Assembly (NCBI GenBank): GCA_021555105.2
Contig: CP134604.1
Location: forward strand, 2,666,001 to 2,730,000
Source of the DNA: Thalassospiraceae bacterium LMO-JJ14
GTDB taxonomy: Bacteria > Pseudomonadota > Alphaproteobacteria > Rhodospirillales > Casp-alpha2
Length of the DNA: 64,000 nucleotides
Direction of reading: 5' to 3'
Below the pieces are notes generated by a model that was not told the origin of the DNA, did not search any database, and was given only the letters and a program-made list of their open reading frames with translations. This document shows, piece by piece, positions 52,758 to 61,982 of the stretch. Each line of letters begins with the position of its first letter. Positions within the stretch are counted from its first letter, which is position 1. Made by a program: the position numbers and the translations under genes.

Positions 52758-53786
52758 TTGGCGGCACCCAAGAACGAACCACCTGAAGATGCAGCGGAAG
52801 ATTGGCTAACGACGTTTGCCGATGCCATAACGCTGTTAATGGCGTTCTTCGTCATGTTGCTGACATTCGCCGAATTCGACATTCCCGCGTATGAAGAACT
52901 GTCTTCCGCCGTCGCAGCGAACATCGGCGGCCGCGACAAGCAGACGACGACTCAAAGCCTGAAAATCGACGCCCAGGATCTTGTCTATGAAATGCAGGCC
53001 GATCAGGTCGTAACCGTCGGCGCGGACGACAAAGGCGTGACGATCGAACTGCAATCGAACGCATTCTTCAAGCCCGGCTCGGCTGAAATTGTCCCGGCCG
53101 CGATCCCGGTTTTGAAGAAACTCGCCGAGACTTTATCTTCACCGAATTACGAGCTTTATAACGTCGTTGTCGAAGGGCATACCGATGACGGGCAGATCAG
53201 CACCAAGCAGTTTCCATCGAACTGGGAATTGTCCGCAGCCCGGGCATCAACCGTCGTCAGAATGTTTGAAGGTAACAATGTCGCGCGCGAACGGCTCGTC
53301 GCTACGGGCTATGCGGATACGCGTCCAAAGGTGCCGAACCTGGATCTGGAAGGCAAACCGATCCCCGAAAACCGGGCCACCAACAGAAGGGTCGTCCTGA
53401 GACTTCATCCGATGTCCCTGAATGAGCGTGATGCCTATATCCGCGCACAAGAATTCAAACGCCGCCAGGAAGAAGCAAAAGCCGTCGCGCCGCAGCAGCA
53501 AGCCGGCACGGTTCCTGGTGCGACGCTTGAGCAGCGGCTGCCGATACAGCCGGCTCCACAAGCACTGAATCCGGCACAGCAGCAAACCAAAACGGCGCTC
53601 GACAATCTGAAACGCGAGATCATCGCCGCCGGATTGCCGCAAAACATGAATGCTCTTGAAGAAATGCAGTTGAAATTCGACAACCTGGCGTCAAGCAGAG
53701 ATCCCGCGCTGAGCAAGGATTATGAGCAGTTCGAGGCCTTCCTGAATGCCGAACGCCAGCGCTTGACGACGCAAACTGCTAATTGA
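52758..53786 (+). CDS. motB: MotB-type protein with OmpA peptidoglycan-binding domain
   Basis: 342 residues from TTG 52758, with GGAGG six bases upstream. The single membrane helix DWLTTFADAITLLMAFFVMLLTFAE carries the channel Asp in a FADAITLLMAFF pattern as in MotB. A plug/linker follows, then the OmpA domain (residues 90-215) with VVEGHTDDGQISTKQFPSNWELSAARAS and LVATGYADTRPKVPN, which grips peptidoglycan. A Gln/Pro-rich C-terminal tail (about residues 230-285) comes next. It forms a torque- or energy-transducing channel with the upstream MotA. The D-to-channel role is from family knowledge. Confidence 0.85.
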   Translation: MAAPKNEPPEDAAEDWLTTFADAITLLMAFFVMLLTFAEFDIPAYEELSSAVAANIGGRDKQTTTQSLKIDAQDLVYEMQADQVVTVGADDKGVTIELQSNAFFKPGSAEIVPAAIPVLKKLAETLSSPNYELYNVVVEGHTDDGQISTKQFPSNWELSAARASTVVRMFEGNNVARERLVATGYADTRPKVPNLDLEGKPIPENRATNRRVVLRLHPMSLNERDAYIRAQEFKRRQEEAKAVAPQQQAGTVPGATLEQRLPIQPAPQALNPAQQQTKTALDNLKREIIAAGLPQNMNALEEMQLKFDNLASSRDPALSKDYEQFEAFLNAERQRLTTQTAN

Positions 53787-53816
53787 TTTCTGAAAACAAA
53801 GGAAAGCCGCCGAAAG

Positions 53817-54641
53817 TTATTCGACGATCAGTTCCATACCTTCACGGCTGACGAAATTACCTTCCCACGCCTCGGCGGCTTCAATGGCAAGGTTATCCAT
53901 GAATTCGTCATTGTGGTCCGGATCATGGTGGAAGATTGCGTGCCGCTTAACATTGGCAGCCTTACAAAGGCGCATCCCCTCTTCCCATGTGGAATGCCCC
54001 CAGCCGACTTTCGCCGGGAATTCCTGTTCCGTATAAGTGCAGTCGTAAATTACCAAATCCGCGCCTTCGATCAGTTTCAAAATATTCTGATCGGGTTTGC
54101 CGGGTATGTGTTCGGTGTCCGTTACATAGACCACTGAATTACCTTCGTGATCGACCCTGTAAGCGGTAGCTCCGTTCGGGTGGTTCAGCGGTGCCGTCGA
54201 GATGTCGACCCCCTTGGCCAACGAAAAACTGTCGCCGGCTTCAAAGTCTTCAAACCGCAAACTCGCCTGCATCGCTTCGAGCGGTACAGGAAACATCGGG
54301 TTATGCATCTGTGTCGATAACACGTCCTGGACGCCGCCCTGATTTTTCAGATGCCCGGCCATGATATGAATTGATCTCTTTGCATCATAAGCCGGCACGA
54401 AGAATGGAAATCCGTTGATATGATCCCAGTGGGTGTGAGTCAGAAGAAGATGAGATTCAGTGATATCATCTTTAAGAAAGGTGTTGCCGAAGTTTCGGAT
54501 ACCGGTGCCTGCATCCATGACAAAGCGATAGTCACCAGCTTGAATTTCAATGCAGCTGGTATTCCCGCCATATTTCATGTGATCGGGAGTTGCACATGCA
54601 ATGCTCCCCCTGACCCCCCAGAATTTTACACGAATCGACAT
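53817..54641 (-). CDS. MBL-fold metallohydrolase
   Basis: 274 residues starting at ATG 54641. The metal-binding HxHxDH motif is LLTHTHWDHINGFPFF (about residue 68), and the rest of the zinc set is in the later His/Asp residues (HPNGATAYR, YDCTYTEQEFPAKVGWGHSTWEE, IFHHDPDHND). The N-terminal KFWGVRGSIACATPDHMKYG is typical of the bacterial cAMP phosphodiesterase/RNase Z-like MBL subgroup. Cytosolic; substrate unknown, with cyclic nucleotides or phospho-esters plausible given a cyclase 6 kb away. It is transcribed toward motB on the opposite strand. Confidence 0.9.
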   Translation of the reverse strand: MSIRVKFWGVRGSIACATPDHMKYGGNTSCIEIQAGDYRFVMDAGTGIRNFGNTFLKDDITESHLLLTHTHWDHINGFPFFVPAYDAKRSIHIMAGHLKNQGGVQDVLSTQMHNPMFPVPLEAMQASLRFEDFEAGDSFSLAKGVDISTAPLNHPNGATAYRVDHEGNSVVYVTDTEHIPGKPDQNILKLIEGADLVIYDCTYTEQEFPAKVGWGHSTWEEGMRLCKAANVKRHAIFHHDPDHNDEFMDNLAIEAAEAWEGNFVSREGMELIVE

Positions 54642-54759
54642 ATATCCCGCTCGGTTTGGGCGACGGTCAAACGATCCAACTCCCCGAATTAATACCTCAG
54701 CTTATATCAATGATGGTAGTCGTACCACATTGGTTTGCCAAATTATTCTGCAGTTTTGA

Positions 54760-55515
54760 TTATTTCCCTGACAGTTTCCTTACGGCAACCTGACTACCGA
54801 CTTCAAGGCCCAGTTTCGCTGCCGCGTGCCCATGACTTACGGCAATCTCAACAAGCCCCATCGCATTCTCATAACAAAACGCCGTACCTTCAGGAACGTC
54901 AGAGAATGTCCGAGCACGCCCTATCGTTCCAGAAGGCAAATCAATTGCAAAATTGGTGGTGAGTATGCCCCAGCGGGTTCCCAGCATACAGTTTCCATAA
55001 CCGTCAATGTAGATTACTTCAGCTAAATCGTCGGGCCAATCCGTGTTCGGCGAAGCCCCTGGCTCTTTCTTTCTGGCTATATCGGCAAGCGCCCCATACC
55101 CCTCTTTGGCTATTTTTGCAGCAACCGGTGCAAACAGGTCCCGGCCATGAAAACTGGCCGAAAGCCTGTCCGGCGCATAGGTGATCTCCCACCATTCAGG
55201 TTCCGATTCGCTACGCCGTGCGACTATTTCGAATAACCCGTTATCTGGCCCAACGTACCAACGGTTATCCGCACGAAGAATAATCGGCGCCCGGCGGCTG
55301 CCGACACCGGGGTCAATTACGGCAAGACAGACGGTTTCTTCAGGTAGAGGCCCCATCACCGCCGGCAATAGATATGCCGCCGAACGTGGATCGAACGCAG
55401 GCGCATCCGCCATCAGGTCGACAACAGGTATACCGGGCGCTTCACCATAGATGGCTGCCCGCATCTGCCCCATATAGGGGCCTTCCGTTCCGAAATCCGT
55501 AAACGTTACGATCAT
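54760..55515 (-). CDS. SAM hydroxide adenosyltransferase / SAM hydrolase (DUF62)
   Basis: 251 residues of the DUF62 family. It hydrolyses S-adenosylmethionine to adenosine and methionine with a water/hydroxide nucleophile. Recognised by VTFTDFGTEGPYMGQMRAAIYGE, SAAYLLPAVMGPLPEETV, CLAVIDPGVGSRRAPIILRADN, WYVGPDNGLFEI and the C-terminal VIYIDGYGNCMLGTRWG. A related fluorinase and chlorinase share the fold, but the gene context gives no hint of halogenation. It lies just downstream of the groEL terminator on the same strand, so it needs its own promoter. Confidence 0.92.
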   Translation of the reverse strand: MIVTFTDFGTEGPYMGQMRAAIYGEAPGIPVVDLMADAPAFDPRSAAYLLPAVMGPLPEETVCLAVIDPGVGSRRAPIILRADNRWYVGPDNGLFEIVARRSESEPEWWEITYAPDRLSASFHGRDLFAPVAAKIAKEGYGALADIARKKEPGASPNTDWPDDLAEVIYIDGYGNCMLGTRWGILTTNFAIDLPSGTIGRARTFSDVPEGTAFCYENAMGLVEIAVSHGHAAAKLGLEVGSQVAVRKLSGK

Positions 55516-55550
55516 GGGCCAGACGTTATCGTATCCTATCCGCTCTCACC

Positions 55551-55582
55551 AAGAAAAAGGGGCGCCCCGAAGAGCGCCCCTT
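55551..55582 (-). terminator. Terminator of groES-groEL
   Basis: AAGGGGCGC (55557-55565) pairs perfectly with GCGCCCCTT (55574-55582), an uninterrupted nine-base stem with an eight-base loop; the minus-strand RNA continues UUUUUCUU. It lies 38 bases after the groEL stop, in the gap before the DUF62 gene. Confidence 0.9.
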
Positions 55583-55619
55583 GATCGCTTGGCCTTGTAA
55601 GGCGTCGGATAGCAGGGAC

Positions 55620-57293
<1,674 letters not shown>

Positions 57294-57608
57294 TTAGGCA
57301 GCTTTTTTCTTGGCAGCGGATTTTTCGATCACGCCAAGAATATCGGATTCTTTCATGATGATGAGGTCTTCACCGTCGATCTTGACCTCGGTACCGGACC
57401 ATTTGCCGAACAGCACCTGATCACCGGCCTTAACGTCCAGGGCGGTCACTTTACCGTCCTCGGACTTGTGGCCATTACCGACGGCGACGATGACGCCTTC
57501 CATCGGTTTTTCCTGCGCGGTATCGGGAATAATAATCCCGCCGGCCGTTTTCTCCTCCTGCTCGACGCGCCTTACCAGCACGCGATCATGCAAAGGTCTG
57601 AATGACAT
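57294..57608 (-). CDS. groES: Co-chaperonin GroES
   Basis: 104 residues from ATG 57608 ([23 protein letters not shown]), with GGAGG about seven bases upstream; an upstream extension to 57662 is not real because it would run into the CIRCE operator. Motifs: [20 protein letters not shown] with the mobile loop for Gro[13 protein letters not shown], and the roof [15 protein letters not shown]. It caps GroEL in folding. Controlled by the CIRCE element and promoter just upstream. Confidence 0.99.
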   Translation of the reverse strand: MSFRPLHDRVLVRRVEQEEKTAGGIIIPDTAQEKPMEGVIVAVGNGHKSEDGKVTALDVKAGDQVLFGKWSGTEVKIDGEDLIIMKESDILGVIEKSAAKKKAA

Positions 57609-57656
57609 ATATCGTTCCTCCTTGAACAAGCGAACGTCAGTGGTTGAAGTGATAAA

Positions 57657-57681
57657 TGGCACTCAAGCTCCCTGAGTGCCA
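57657..57681. promoter_or_regulatory. CIRCE element (HrcA operator) upstream of groESL
   Basis: TGGCACTC (57657-57664), nine-base spacer and GAGTGCCA (57674-57681) form a perfect inverted repeat of the CIRCE type (canonical GCACTC-N9-GAGTGC). It lies just downstream of the -10 of the groESL promoter, in the leader of the transcript, the usual position for HrcA repression. hrcA itself is not in the window. Confidence 0.93.
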
Positions 57682-57686
57682 ATGTG

Positions 57687-57714
57687 TATTTAACCCGGAA
57701 TTCCAAGGCGTCAA
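57687..57714 (-). promoter_or_regulatory. groESL promoter
   Basis: Minus-strand -35 TTGACG (57709-57714) and -10 TAAATA (57687-57692) with a 16-base spacer, directly upstream of the CIRCE element. A CTTGAC start also recalls heat-shock sigma-32 -35 elements, so dual control is possible. Confidence 0.6.
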
Positions 57715-57867
57715 GGCTCCCGTGCATGACTTTTTTAAGGCACATGGGCCAAGGTAGCAGCACTCCCCCGGACTCGCTGCTAAGATGTTGAATTTATTGA
57801 TTTTTGTTGCGCCTGAAAAAAGATCACGGCAGAATTATTGCATCGCAACGATCTGAAAGGAGACCTA

Positions 57868-58188
57868 ATGTTTACCGACGACAGCAATCCTTCCAGCAGC
57901 GGCCCTGCCCAGAAAGGCCCTTCCGGAAACTTCCTCCGGGACCAACTTGCCGGCTACCGGCTGACGACAGCGCAAATTCTCTATCATCTTCCGGATTACC
58001 CGCAACTGCTGCAGGAATTTATCTGGCAGCGGCTCGATATCGCACCGGAATTTCCGCAGCTTAAGCAGTTTCTCAATTTCTGGGAGCGCCGTATCGACGG
58101 CAGATTGCATTCTGTGACCATCGCGTCTGCGGAGCTTGTCAGCCCCGCAGAGCTCAGGATGGCGGATGGTATGTTCGCGGTTAACTAG
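57868..58188 (+). CDS. usg: Usg family protein
   Basis: 106 residues from ATG 57868 with AGGAG six bases upstream. It matches the small Usg family known from Alphaproteobacteria: QLAGYRLTTAQILYHLPDYP, LLQEFIWQRLDIAPEFPQL, LNFWERRIDGRLHSV and AELVSPAELR. The name comes from its position upstream of trp genes in Caulobacter; it is not itself a tryptophan enzyme and its function is not known. It is divergent from groES and convergent with rpoH. Cytosolic, with no known motifs. Confidence 0.93.
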   Translation: MFTDDSNPSSSGPAQKGPSGNFLRDQLAGYRLTTAQILYHLPDYPQLLQEFIWQRLDIAPEFPQLKQFLNFWERRIDGRLHSVTIASAELVSPAELRMADGMFAVN

Positions 58189-58207
58189 CGCCCGGCAGTT
58201 GATCGGA

Positions 58208-59092
58208 TCACCCGGCCGCTGCCTGCATGGCTTCGGCACGAACAAGCTTCTGAACCTTGTCGAACGCCCGTACTTCAAGTTGGCGGATTCGTTCGCGGCT
58301 GATACCGTATTCAACCCCCAGTTCCTCCAGGGTCACCGGGTCGTCCTTCAGACGCCGCTCGATCAGAATATGCCGTTCACGTTCCGGCAGTTCCGAAAGT
58401 GCACGTTCAAGCATTTCGGAACGCACACTTAATTCCTCATGCGCACCGACGAGAGCTTCAGGACTTGGACGCTCGTCAACAAGTGTATCCTGAAATTCAG
58501 CCACACCGTCATCCGTTTGTGACAACGGCGCATTCAACGAGAAATCCCTTGAATGCAGGCGACGGTTCATATGCTGAACCTCTTCCTGCGTCGCGCCCAC
58601 GGCTTTGGAAATCAAGCCGGCCTGCTCATCGCTCAACTCACCGTTATCGTAAATCTTGAGCTGGTTTTTCATGCGGCGAAGAGAGAAAAACAATTTCTTC
58701 TGCGATGACACCGTACCCATTTTCACCATCGACCACGACTTCAGCACGTACTCGGTAATCGACGCCTTGATCCACCAGATCGCGTAGGTGGAAAGGCGGA
58801 AACCCATGTCGGGGTCGAATTTCTTAACGGCCTTCATGAGACCGATATTGCCTTCGGAAATCAGATCTGAAACCGGCAGGCCATAGCCCCGATAGCCCAT
58901 GGCAATCTTTGCCACCAGCCGCAGATGAGACGTCACCATTTCATGGGCGGCATCAACATCACCTTCGTCACGCAAACGATAGGCGAGCATGTATTCCTTT
59001 TCTTTTTCGAGTATCGGGAATTTCCAGATTTCCTGGAGATACCGCGACAGCCCGTTTTCGCTTGTCAGTGCGGGAAGCGTCATGCTGGTCAT
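58208..59092 (-). CDS. rpoH: Heat-shock sigma factor RpoH (sigma-32)
   Basis: 294 residues. Region 2 is obvious in HEMVTSHLRLVAKIAMGYRGYG, ISEGNIGLMKAVKKFDPDMG with the -10 binding area, YAIWWIKASITEYVLKSWS, and the RpoH box QKKLFFSLRRMKN. Region 4 has the helix-turn-helix in LPERERHILIERRLKDD, VTLEELGVEYGISRERIRQLEVRAFDKVQ. RpoH directs transcription of heat-shock genes. The gene has a long leader (about 235 bases from the promoter at 59336-59365) with a small upstream reading frame and a hairpin, which could regulate its translation or termination. Confidence 0.99.
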   Translation of the reverse strand: MTSMTLPALTSENGLSRYLQEIWKFPILEKEKEYMLAYRLRDEGDVDAAHEMVTSHLRLVAKIAMGYRGYGLPVSDLISEGNIGLMKAVKKFDPDMGFRLSTYAIWWIKASITEYVLKSWSMVKMGTVSSQKKLFFSLRRMKNQLKIYDNGELSDEQAGLISKAVGATQEEVQHMNRRLHSRDFSLNAPLSQTDDGVAEFQDTLVDERPSPEALVGAHEELSVRSEMLERALSELPERERHILIERRLKDDPVTLEELGVEYGISRERIRQLEVRAFDKVQKLVRAEAMQAAAG

Positions 59093-59156
59093 AGTTACAT
59101 CCTCTTTCCTGTCTTAATCGGCCTAAATGAAGCACCGGTAATCTCTGCTCTAAGAA

Positions 59157-59180
59157 CAGCGCACACTAAAGCGCACGCTG
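59157..59180 (-). promoter_or_regulatory. Hairpin in the rpoH leader
   Basis: In minus-strand RNA CAGCGUGCGC pairs with GUGUGCGCUG over the loop UUUA. All ten positions pair, three as wobbles. It is followed by UUCUUAGAG, a poor U tract, and starts 14 bases after the small reading frame ends. This resembles an attenuator layout, but the U tract is weak. Confidence 0.4.
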
Positions 59181-59194
59181 TATAACAGCTGCCA

Positions 59195-59236
59195 TCAGCA
59201 ACGATGAATGAGTGAGATCTTCAGAAAGAACTTCAT
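59195..59236 (-). CDS. Possible 13-residue leader peptide upstream of rpoH
   Basis: ATG 59236 begins MKFFLKISLIHRC and stops at TGA 59195-59197. A near-perfect AGGAGG lies eight bases upstream, one of the strongest ribosome sites in the window. No run of a single regulatory codon is present, though it is hydrophobic with two Phe, two Leu and two Ile. It lies in the rpoH leader, about 103 bases before rpoH. It could be a translated regulator of the leader or a chance frame. Confidence 0.35.
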   Translation of the reverse strand: MKFFLKISLIHRC

Positions 59237-59335
59237 GGCCACATCCTCCTTCAGAGCAACGTTGGCTTTGTTGCAGGTTCACAACCGCCGAACCCAATCG
59301 AGAAGCCCCAAATGGGCACCCCTCTTTACCCGACC

Positions 59336-59365
59336 TTTATACTAGGTGATTGGCTTCAATGTCAA
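59336..59365 (-). promoter_or_regulatory. Promoter of rpoH
   Basis: Minus-strand -35 TTGACA (59360-59365, perfect) and -10 TATAAA (59336-59341) with an 18-base spacer. If used, the transcript starts near 59329, giving the long leader. Confidence 0.6.
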
Positions 59366-59448
59366 GAAAATCCCACTTGAAGCATATAGTCACGTTACAA
59401 ATTCGTAATGGAAAACAGTGCCTTATGTTACCTCTTCATTATACTAAC

Positions 59449-59491
59449 CAATTAAATAATGTTATATGTTTTTTATAACATTATTTAATTG
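59449..59491. repeat. 18-base perfect inverted repeat, AT-rich, upstream of the rpoH promoter
   Basis: The arms at 59449-59466 and 59474-59491 are exact inverted copies (left arm begins CAATTAAATAATG) around the loop TGTTTTT. The repeat is almost pure A/T, unlike its surroundings. It lies between the mlaA terminator and the rpoH promoter. It is not a typical GC-stem terminator; an operator, cruciform or remnant element are options. Confidence 0.7.
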
Positions 59492-59507
59492 TTATATCTT
59501 GCCCTTG

Positions 59508-59533
59508 AAAAAGCCGGCAAAACGGCCGGCTTT
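59508..59533 (-). terminator. Terminator of mlaA
   Basis: AAAGCCGGC (59510-59518) pairs with GCCGGCTTT (59525-59533). The minus-strand RNA continues UUCAAGG after the stem, so with the stem's own U residues a U-rich end is present. It lies just past the mlaA stop (59550). Confidence 0.8.
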
Positions 59534-59549
59534 CGACAATCCCAGGCCT

Positions 59550-60467
59550 TTACTTAACGCCGGCGATAGAGCCGTTGTTATCCGGTGCGAAATTCAGATC
59601 GTAATTGGGAATCGAAGGCAAATCTTCTTCGCGACCGTTCGAAATCTCGGTCAGGCGCTTCTGACGGTACAGGCTGCGTATGGCCGCATAGTAGTCGACG
59701 GAAGTCTTTTTGATCTGCTCAAGCTCGTCGACCAGCCCGGCGTATTCATCGATGGCAGATACACCCAGCCTGGAATAAGCCTCGGCATCGCGTTCCGTAT
59801 TGGAAAGATAAAGTCCAAGAGGATCGAAGTACGGATCGACCAGATACTTGCCGACCGCATCTCTCGGGTTGGTTGGCCCCAAGAGCGGCAGCACCAGATA
59901 TAGCCCTTCTCCGACGCCATACGTTCCAAGTGTCTGGCCGAAATCTTCTTCGTGCTGCTCCAGCCCGATGCTGCTAGCAATATCAGCTATCCCGCCCATG
60001 CCCGTGACCGTATTGACCACAAATCTGGCCAGCGTCGTCAGTGCGCGGTCCAGCTCGAACTGCAAAAGGTCATTCACAAACGTTACAGGCGAAGAGATAT
60101 TGTCGATGACGTTGCTGACACCGGCACGGAATGTCGATGGCAAAACCGAATTGTAGGTTTTTGCAATCGGCGTCAGGAGAAAAGCGTAAACTGTCTCGTT
60201 AAACTGAAAAATCACCCGGTTAACGGATTCCAGCGGGTCGTTGACATCGTCGTCGGCCGCTGGCGCCTGTGCAAGAAGGGTACGACGTGGCGTTATCGCC
60301 GTGGCAGGCAATTCGGCAATCTGGGAGTCGATGTAGACACCCGGATGCGCAGAACCGCCGAAAGGTTCGAGAACGCCCCGTGAGTCAGCAAAGGCGGGTG
60401 CACTCATGACGAGTCCCGCTCCCAGAATCAACGCTGAACAGAATGTAGAAAGTTTAAGCGCGCGCAT
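59550..60467 (-). CDS. mlaA: MlaA/VacJ family outer-membrane lipid-asymmetry protein
   Basis: 305 residues. A signal peptide ends near MSAPAFADS but lacks the lipobox Cys, unlike E. coli MlaA, so it is likely cleaved by signal peptidase I. The MlaA core is DDVNDPLESVNRVIFQFNETVY, IDNISSPVTFVNDLLQFE, RFVVNTVTGMGGIADIAS and EDFGQTLGTYGVGEGLYLVLP, LLGPTNPRDAVGKYLVDPY. MlaA removes misplaced phospholipids from the outer leaflet and hands them to MlaC. Here it is divergent from a MlaC gene, with a roughly 230-base gap between starts. Confidence 0.95.
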   Translation of the reverse strand: MRALKLSTFCSALILGAGLVMSAPAFADSRGVLEPFGGSAHPGVYIDSQIAELPATAITPRRTLLAQAPAADDDVNDPLESVNRVIFQFNETVYAFLLTPIAKTYNSVLPSTFRAGVSNVIDNISSPVTFVNDLLQFELDRALTTLARFVVNTVTGMGGIADIASSIGLEQHEEDFGQTLGTYGVGEGLYLVLPLLGPTNPRDAVGKYLVDPYFDPLGLYLSNTERDAEAYSRLGVSAIDEYAGLVDELEQIKKTSVDYYAAIRSLYRQKRLTEISNGREEDLPSIPNYDLNFAPDNNGSIAGVK

Positions 60468-60695
60468 CGAATTCCAGTTCGTTTATATCGCTCCTAATAT
60501 ACACCTGTTGGCGCACAACGAAAGCGACCCCATCACCCAGACTTTTTACCCGGTTAAATGCCCACCGGGCAACATGATTGTGACCTTTTCCACATAACTG
60601 TGGCATTTTTGTCATCGAATATTGAAAACAGTGTGTTAACGGGTATCTGCAGATATGCTTAAATGGAAAAAAGCACATGGGGGGACGCTGTTACT

Positions 60696-61304
60696 ATGCG
60701 TTGCATACGAAATATAGTCGGCACGATTCTGATTTCAATTTTCGCTTTATATCCTGTTGCTTCATGGGCCGGCCCGGCCAGCGAGTTGGTGCAGAGTTTT
60801 CAGAGCGGCCTTTTATCGGTGATGAAGGATGCCAAAGAACTGGGAGTCAAAGGCCGGTATGACCGCTTGGAACCCATCATCACGAACACATTTCACCTGC
60901 CCTTGATGGCCGGGCTTTCCGCCGGAGCCCATTGGCAAACCGCATCGCGAGACCAGCGGAACAGATTGGTCGAAGCATTTACCGGGATGAGTATCGCCAC
61001 CCTGGCAACGCTTTTCGATGGGTATTCAGGGGAACAATTCGTCGTTCAGGGAGAGCGCGAAGGGCCACAAGGCATTACCTTCGTCGATACAGCGCTCAAG
61101 GTTCCCGGGCGCGACAGCGATGTTGCCATCTCCTATGTCGCCCGCAAATCCGAGGGGCAGTGGCGCCTGATCGACGTTATTGTCGACGGCGGCATTAGCG
61201 AGTTGAAAGTGCGAATCTCCGAATACCGGCTAACCCTTACTCAGGGGGGCATAGAAGCCCTGATTAGTCTGCTCAGAAACAAGGCGAGCGACCTTTTGTC
61301 CTGA
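60696..61304 (+). CDS. MlaC/Ttg2D-like periplasmic phospholipid carrier, copy 1
   Basis: 202 residues from ATG 60696, with GGGGGA about ten bases upstream; the frame is open from 60663 without a ribosome site. Signal peptide: IRNIVGTILISIFALYPVASWA. MlaC (Tol-tolerance) pattern: LEPIITNTFHLPLMAGLSAGAHWQ, the GMSIATLATLFDGYSGEQF segment and DVAISYVARKSEGQWRLIDVIVDGGISEL. It belongs to the family containing HpnM, a hopanoid-locus MlaC homologue. It carries lipids across the periplasm by family inference. It is followed by a second copy 58 bases later. Confidence 0.85.
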   Translation: MRCIRNIVGTILISIFALYPVASWAGPASELVQSFQSGLLSVMKDAKELGVKGRYDRLEPIITNTFHLPLMAGLSAGAHWQTASRDQRNRLVEAFTGMSIATLATLFDGYSGEQFVVQGEREGPQGITFVDTALKVPGRDSDVAISYVARKSEGQWRLIDVIVDGGISELKVRISEYRLTLTQGGIEALISLLRNKASDLLS

Positions 61305-61362
61305 ACGCCCTATTGTTGCCCTTTTCCGGGTTATTATTGGCACCAGGACAAAAGGATATCTT

Positions 61363-61956
61363 ATGTTAACTTCAATTCGCATCTTGTTGTTATTGTTGGC
61401 ATTAATGATTCCAGCAAGCCTGGCTGCAAGCCCCGCTGAAACGGTCAGCACGTATCACGACCAGCTTTTGCAAAGCGTTAGAGACTCTGCCGGGAAAACC
61501 GACATGGCACGGTTCACTTCGCTCGCGCCCGCCATGGACGCGGCATTCGATTTCGAAAGCATGATCAAAACGGCGGCCGGAACGCATTGGGGGAAAGCTT
61601 CGGCCGAATCGCAAAGGGCACTGCTTGACGCATTCCGGCGTGTCAGCATTGCGACATATGCAGACCAGTTCGCCGGTTTGACGAGCGGTGCTTTCATCAT
61701 CAAGGGATCGCGAAACGGCCCTCGCGGATTGAAGCTTGTCGATTGCGAGTTGAAAACTGGCGATGAAAACGTCGCCATAAGCTATGTCGTCAGGAACAAG
61801 AACGGCGACTGGCTGATCGTCGATGTCCTGCTAAAGGGCGGAATCAGCGAACTTGCCCTGCGTGCTTCTGAATACGCGAGCACCCTCAAGAAAGGCGGTG
61901 CCGAGGCTTTGGCCAGAACCCTCAACGAGCAGGCGACCGCTCTGCTGGCTCACTAG
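61363..61956 (+). CDS. MlaC/Ttg2D-like periplasmic phospholipid carrier, copy 2
   Basis: 197 residues with a signal peptide (ILLLLLALMIPASLAA). Same fold as the preceding gene: LAPAMDAAFDFESMIKTAAGTHWGK, RVSIATYADQFAGLTSGAFI, NVAISYVVRNKNGDWLIVDVLLKGGISELALRASEYASTL. The two copies share the DWRLID/DWLIVDV core but are not close copies, so they are diverged paralogues. They probably form one transcript with the upstream copy. HpnM in hopanoid clusters is this type. The gene converges on an HpnL-like gene. Confidence 0.87.
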   Translation: MLTSIRILLLLLALMIPASLAASPAETVSTYHDQLLQSVRDSAGKTDMARFTSLAPAMDAAFDFESMIKTAAGTHWGKASAESQRALLDAFRRVSIATYADQFAGLTSGAFIIKGSRNGPRGLKLVDCELKTGDENVAISYVVRNKNGDWLIVDVLLKGGISELALRASEYASTLKKGGAEALARTLNEQATALLAH

Positions 61957-61963
61957 ATGCCTG

Positions 61964-61982
61964 CCCTTATAGATTCTAAGGG
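61964..61982. terminator. Weak hairpin between convergent genes
   Basis: CCCTTA (61964-61969) and TAAGGG (61977-61982) with a seven-base loop, spanning the stop of the HpnL-like gene. It could serve both strands weakly. Confidence 0.3.

Noticed and set aside
60586-60594. TTTTCCACA, one mismatch to a DnaA box
   Set aside because: A single box without neighbours, AT-rich unwinding element or origin genes does not make an origin.
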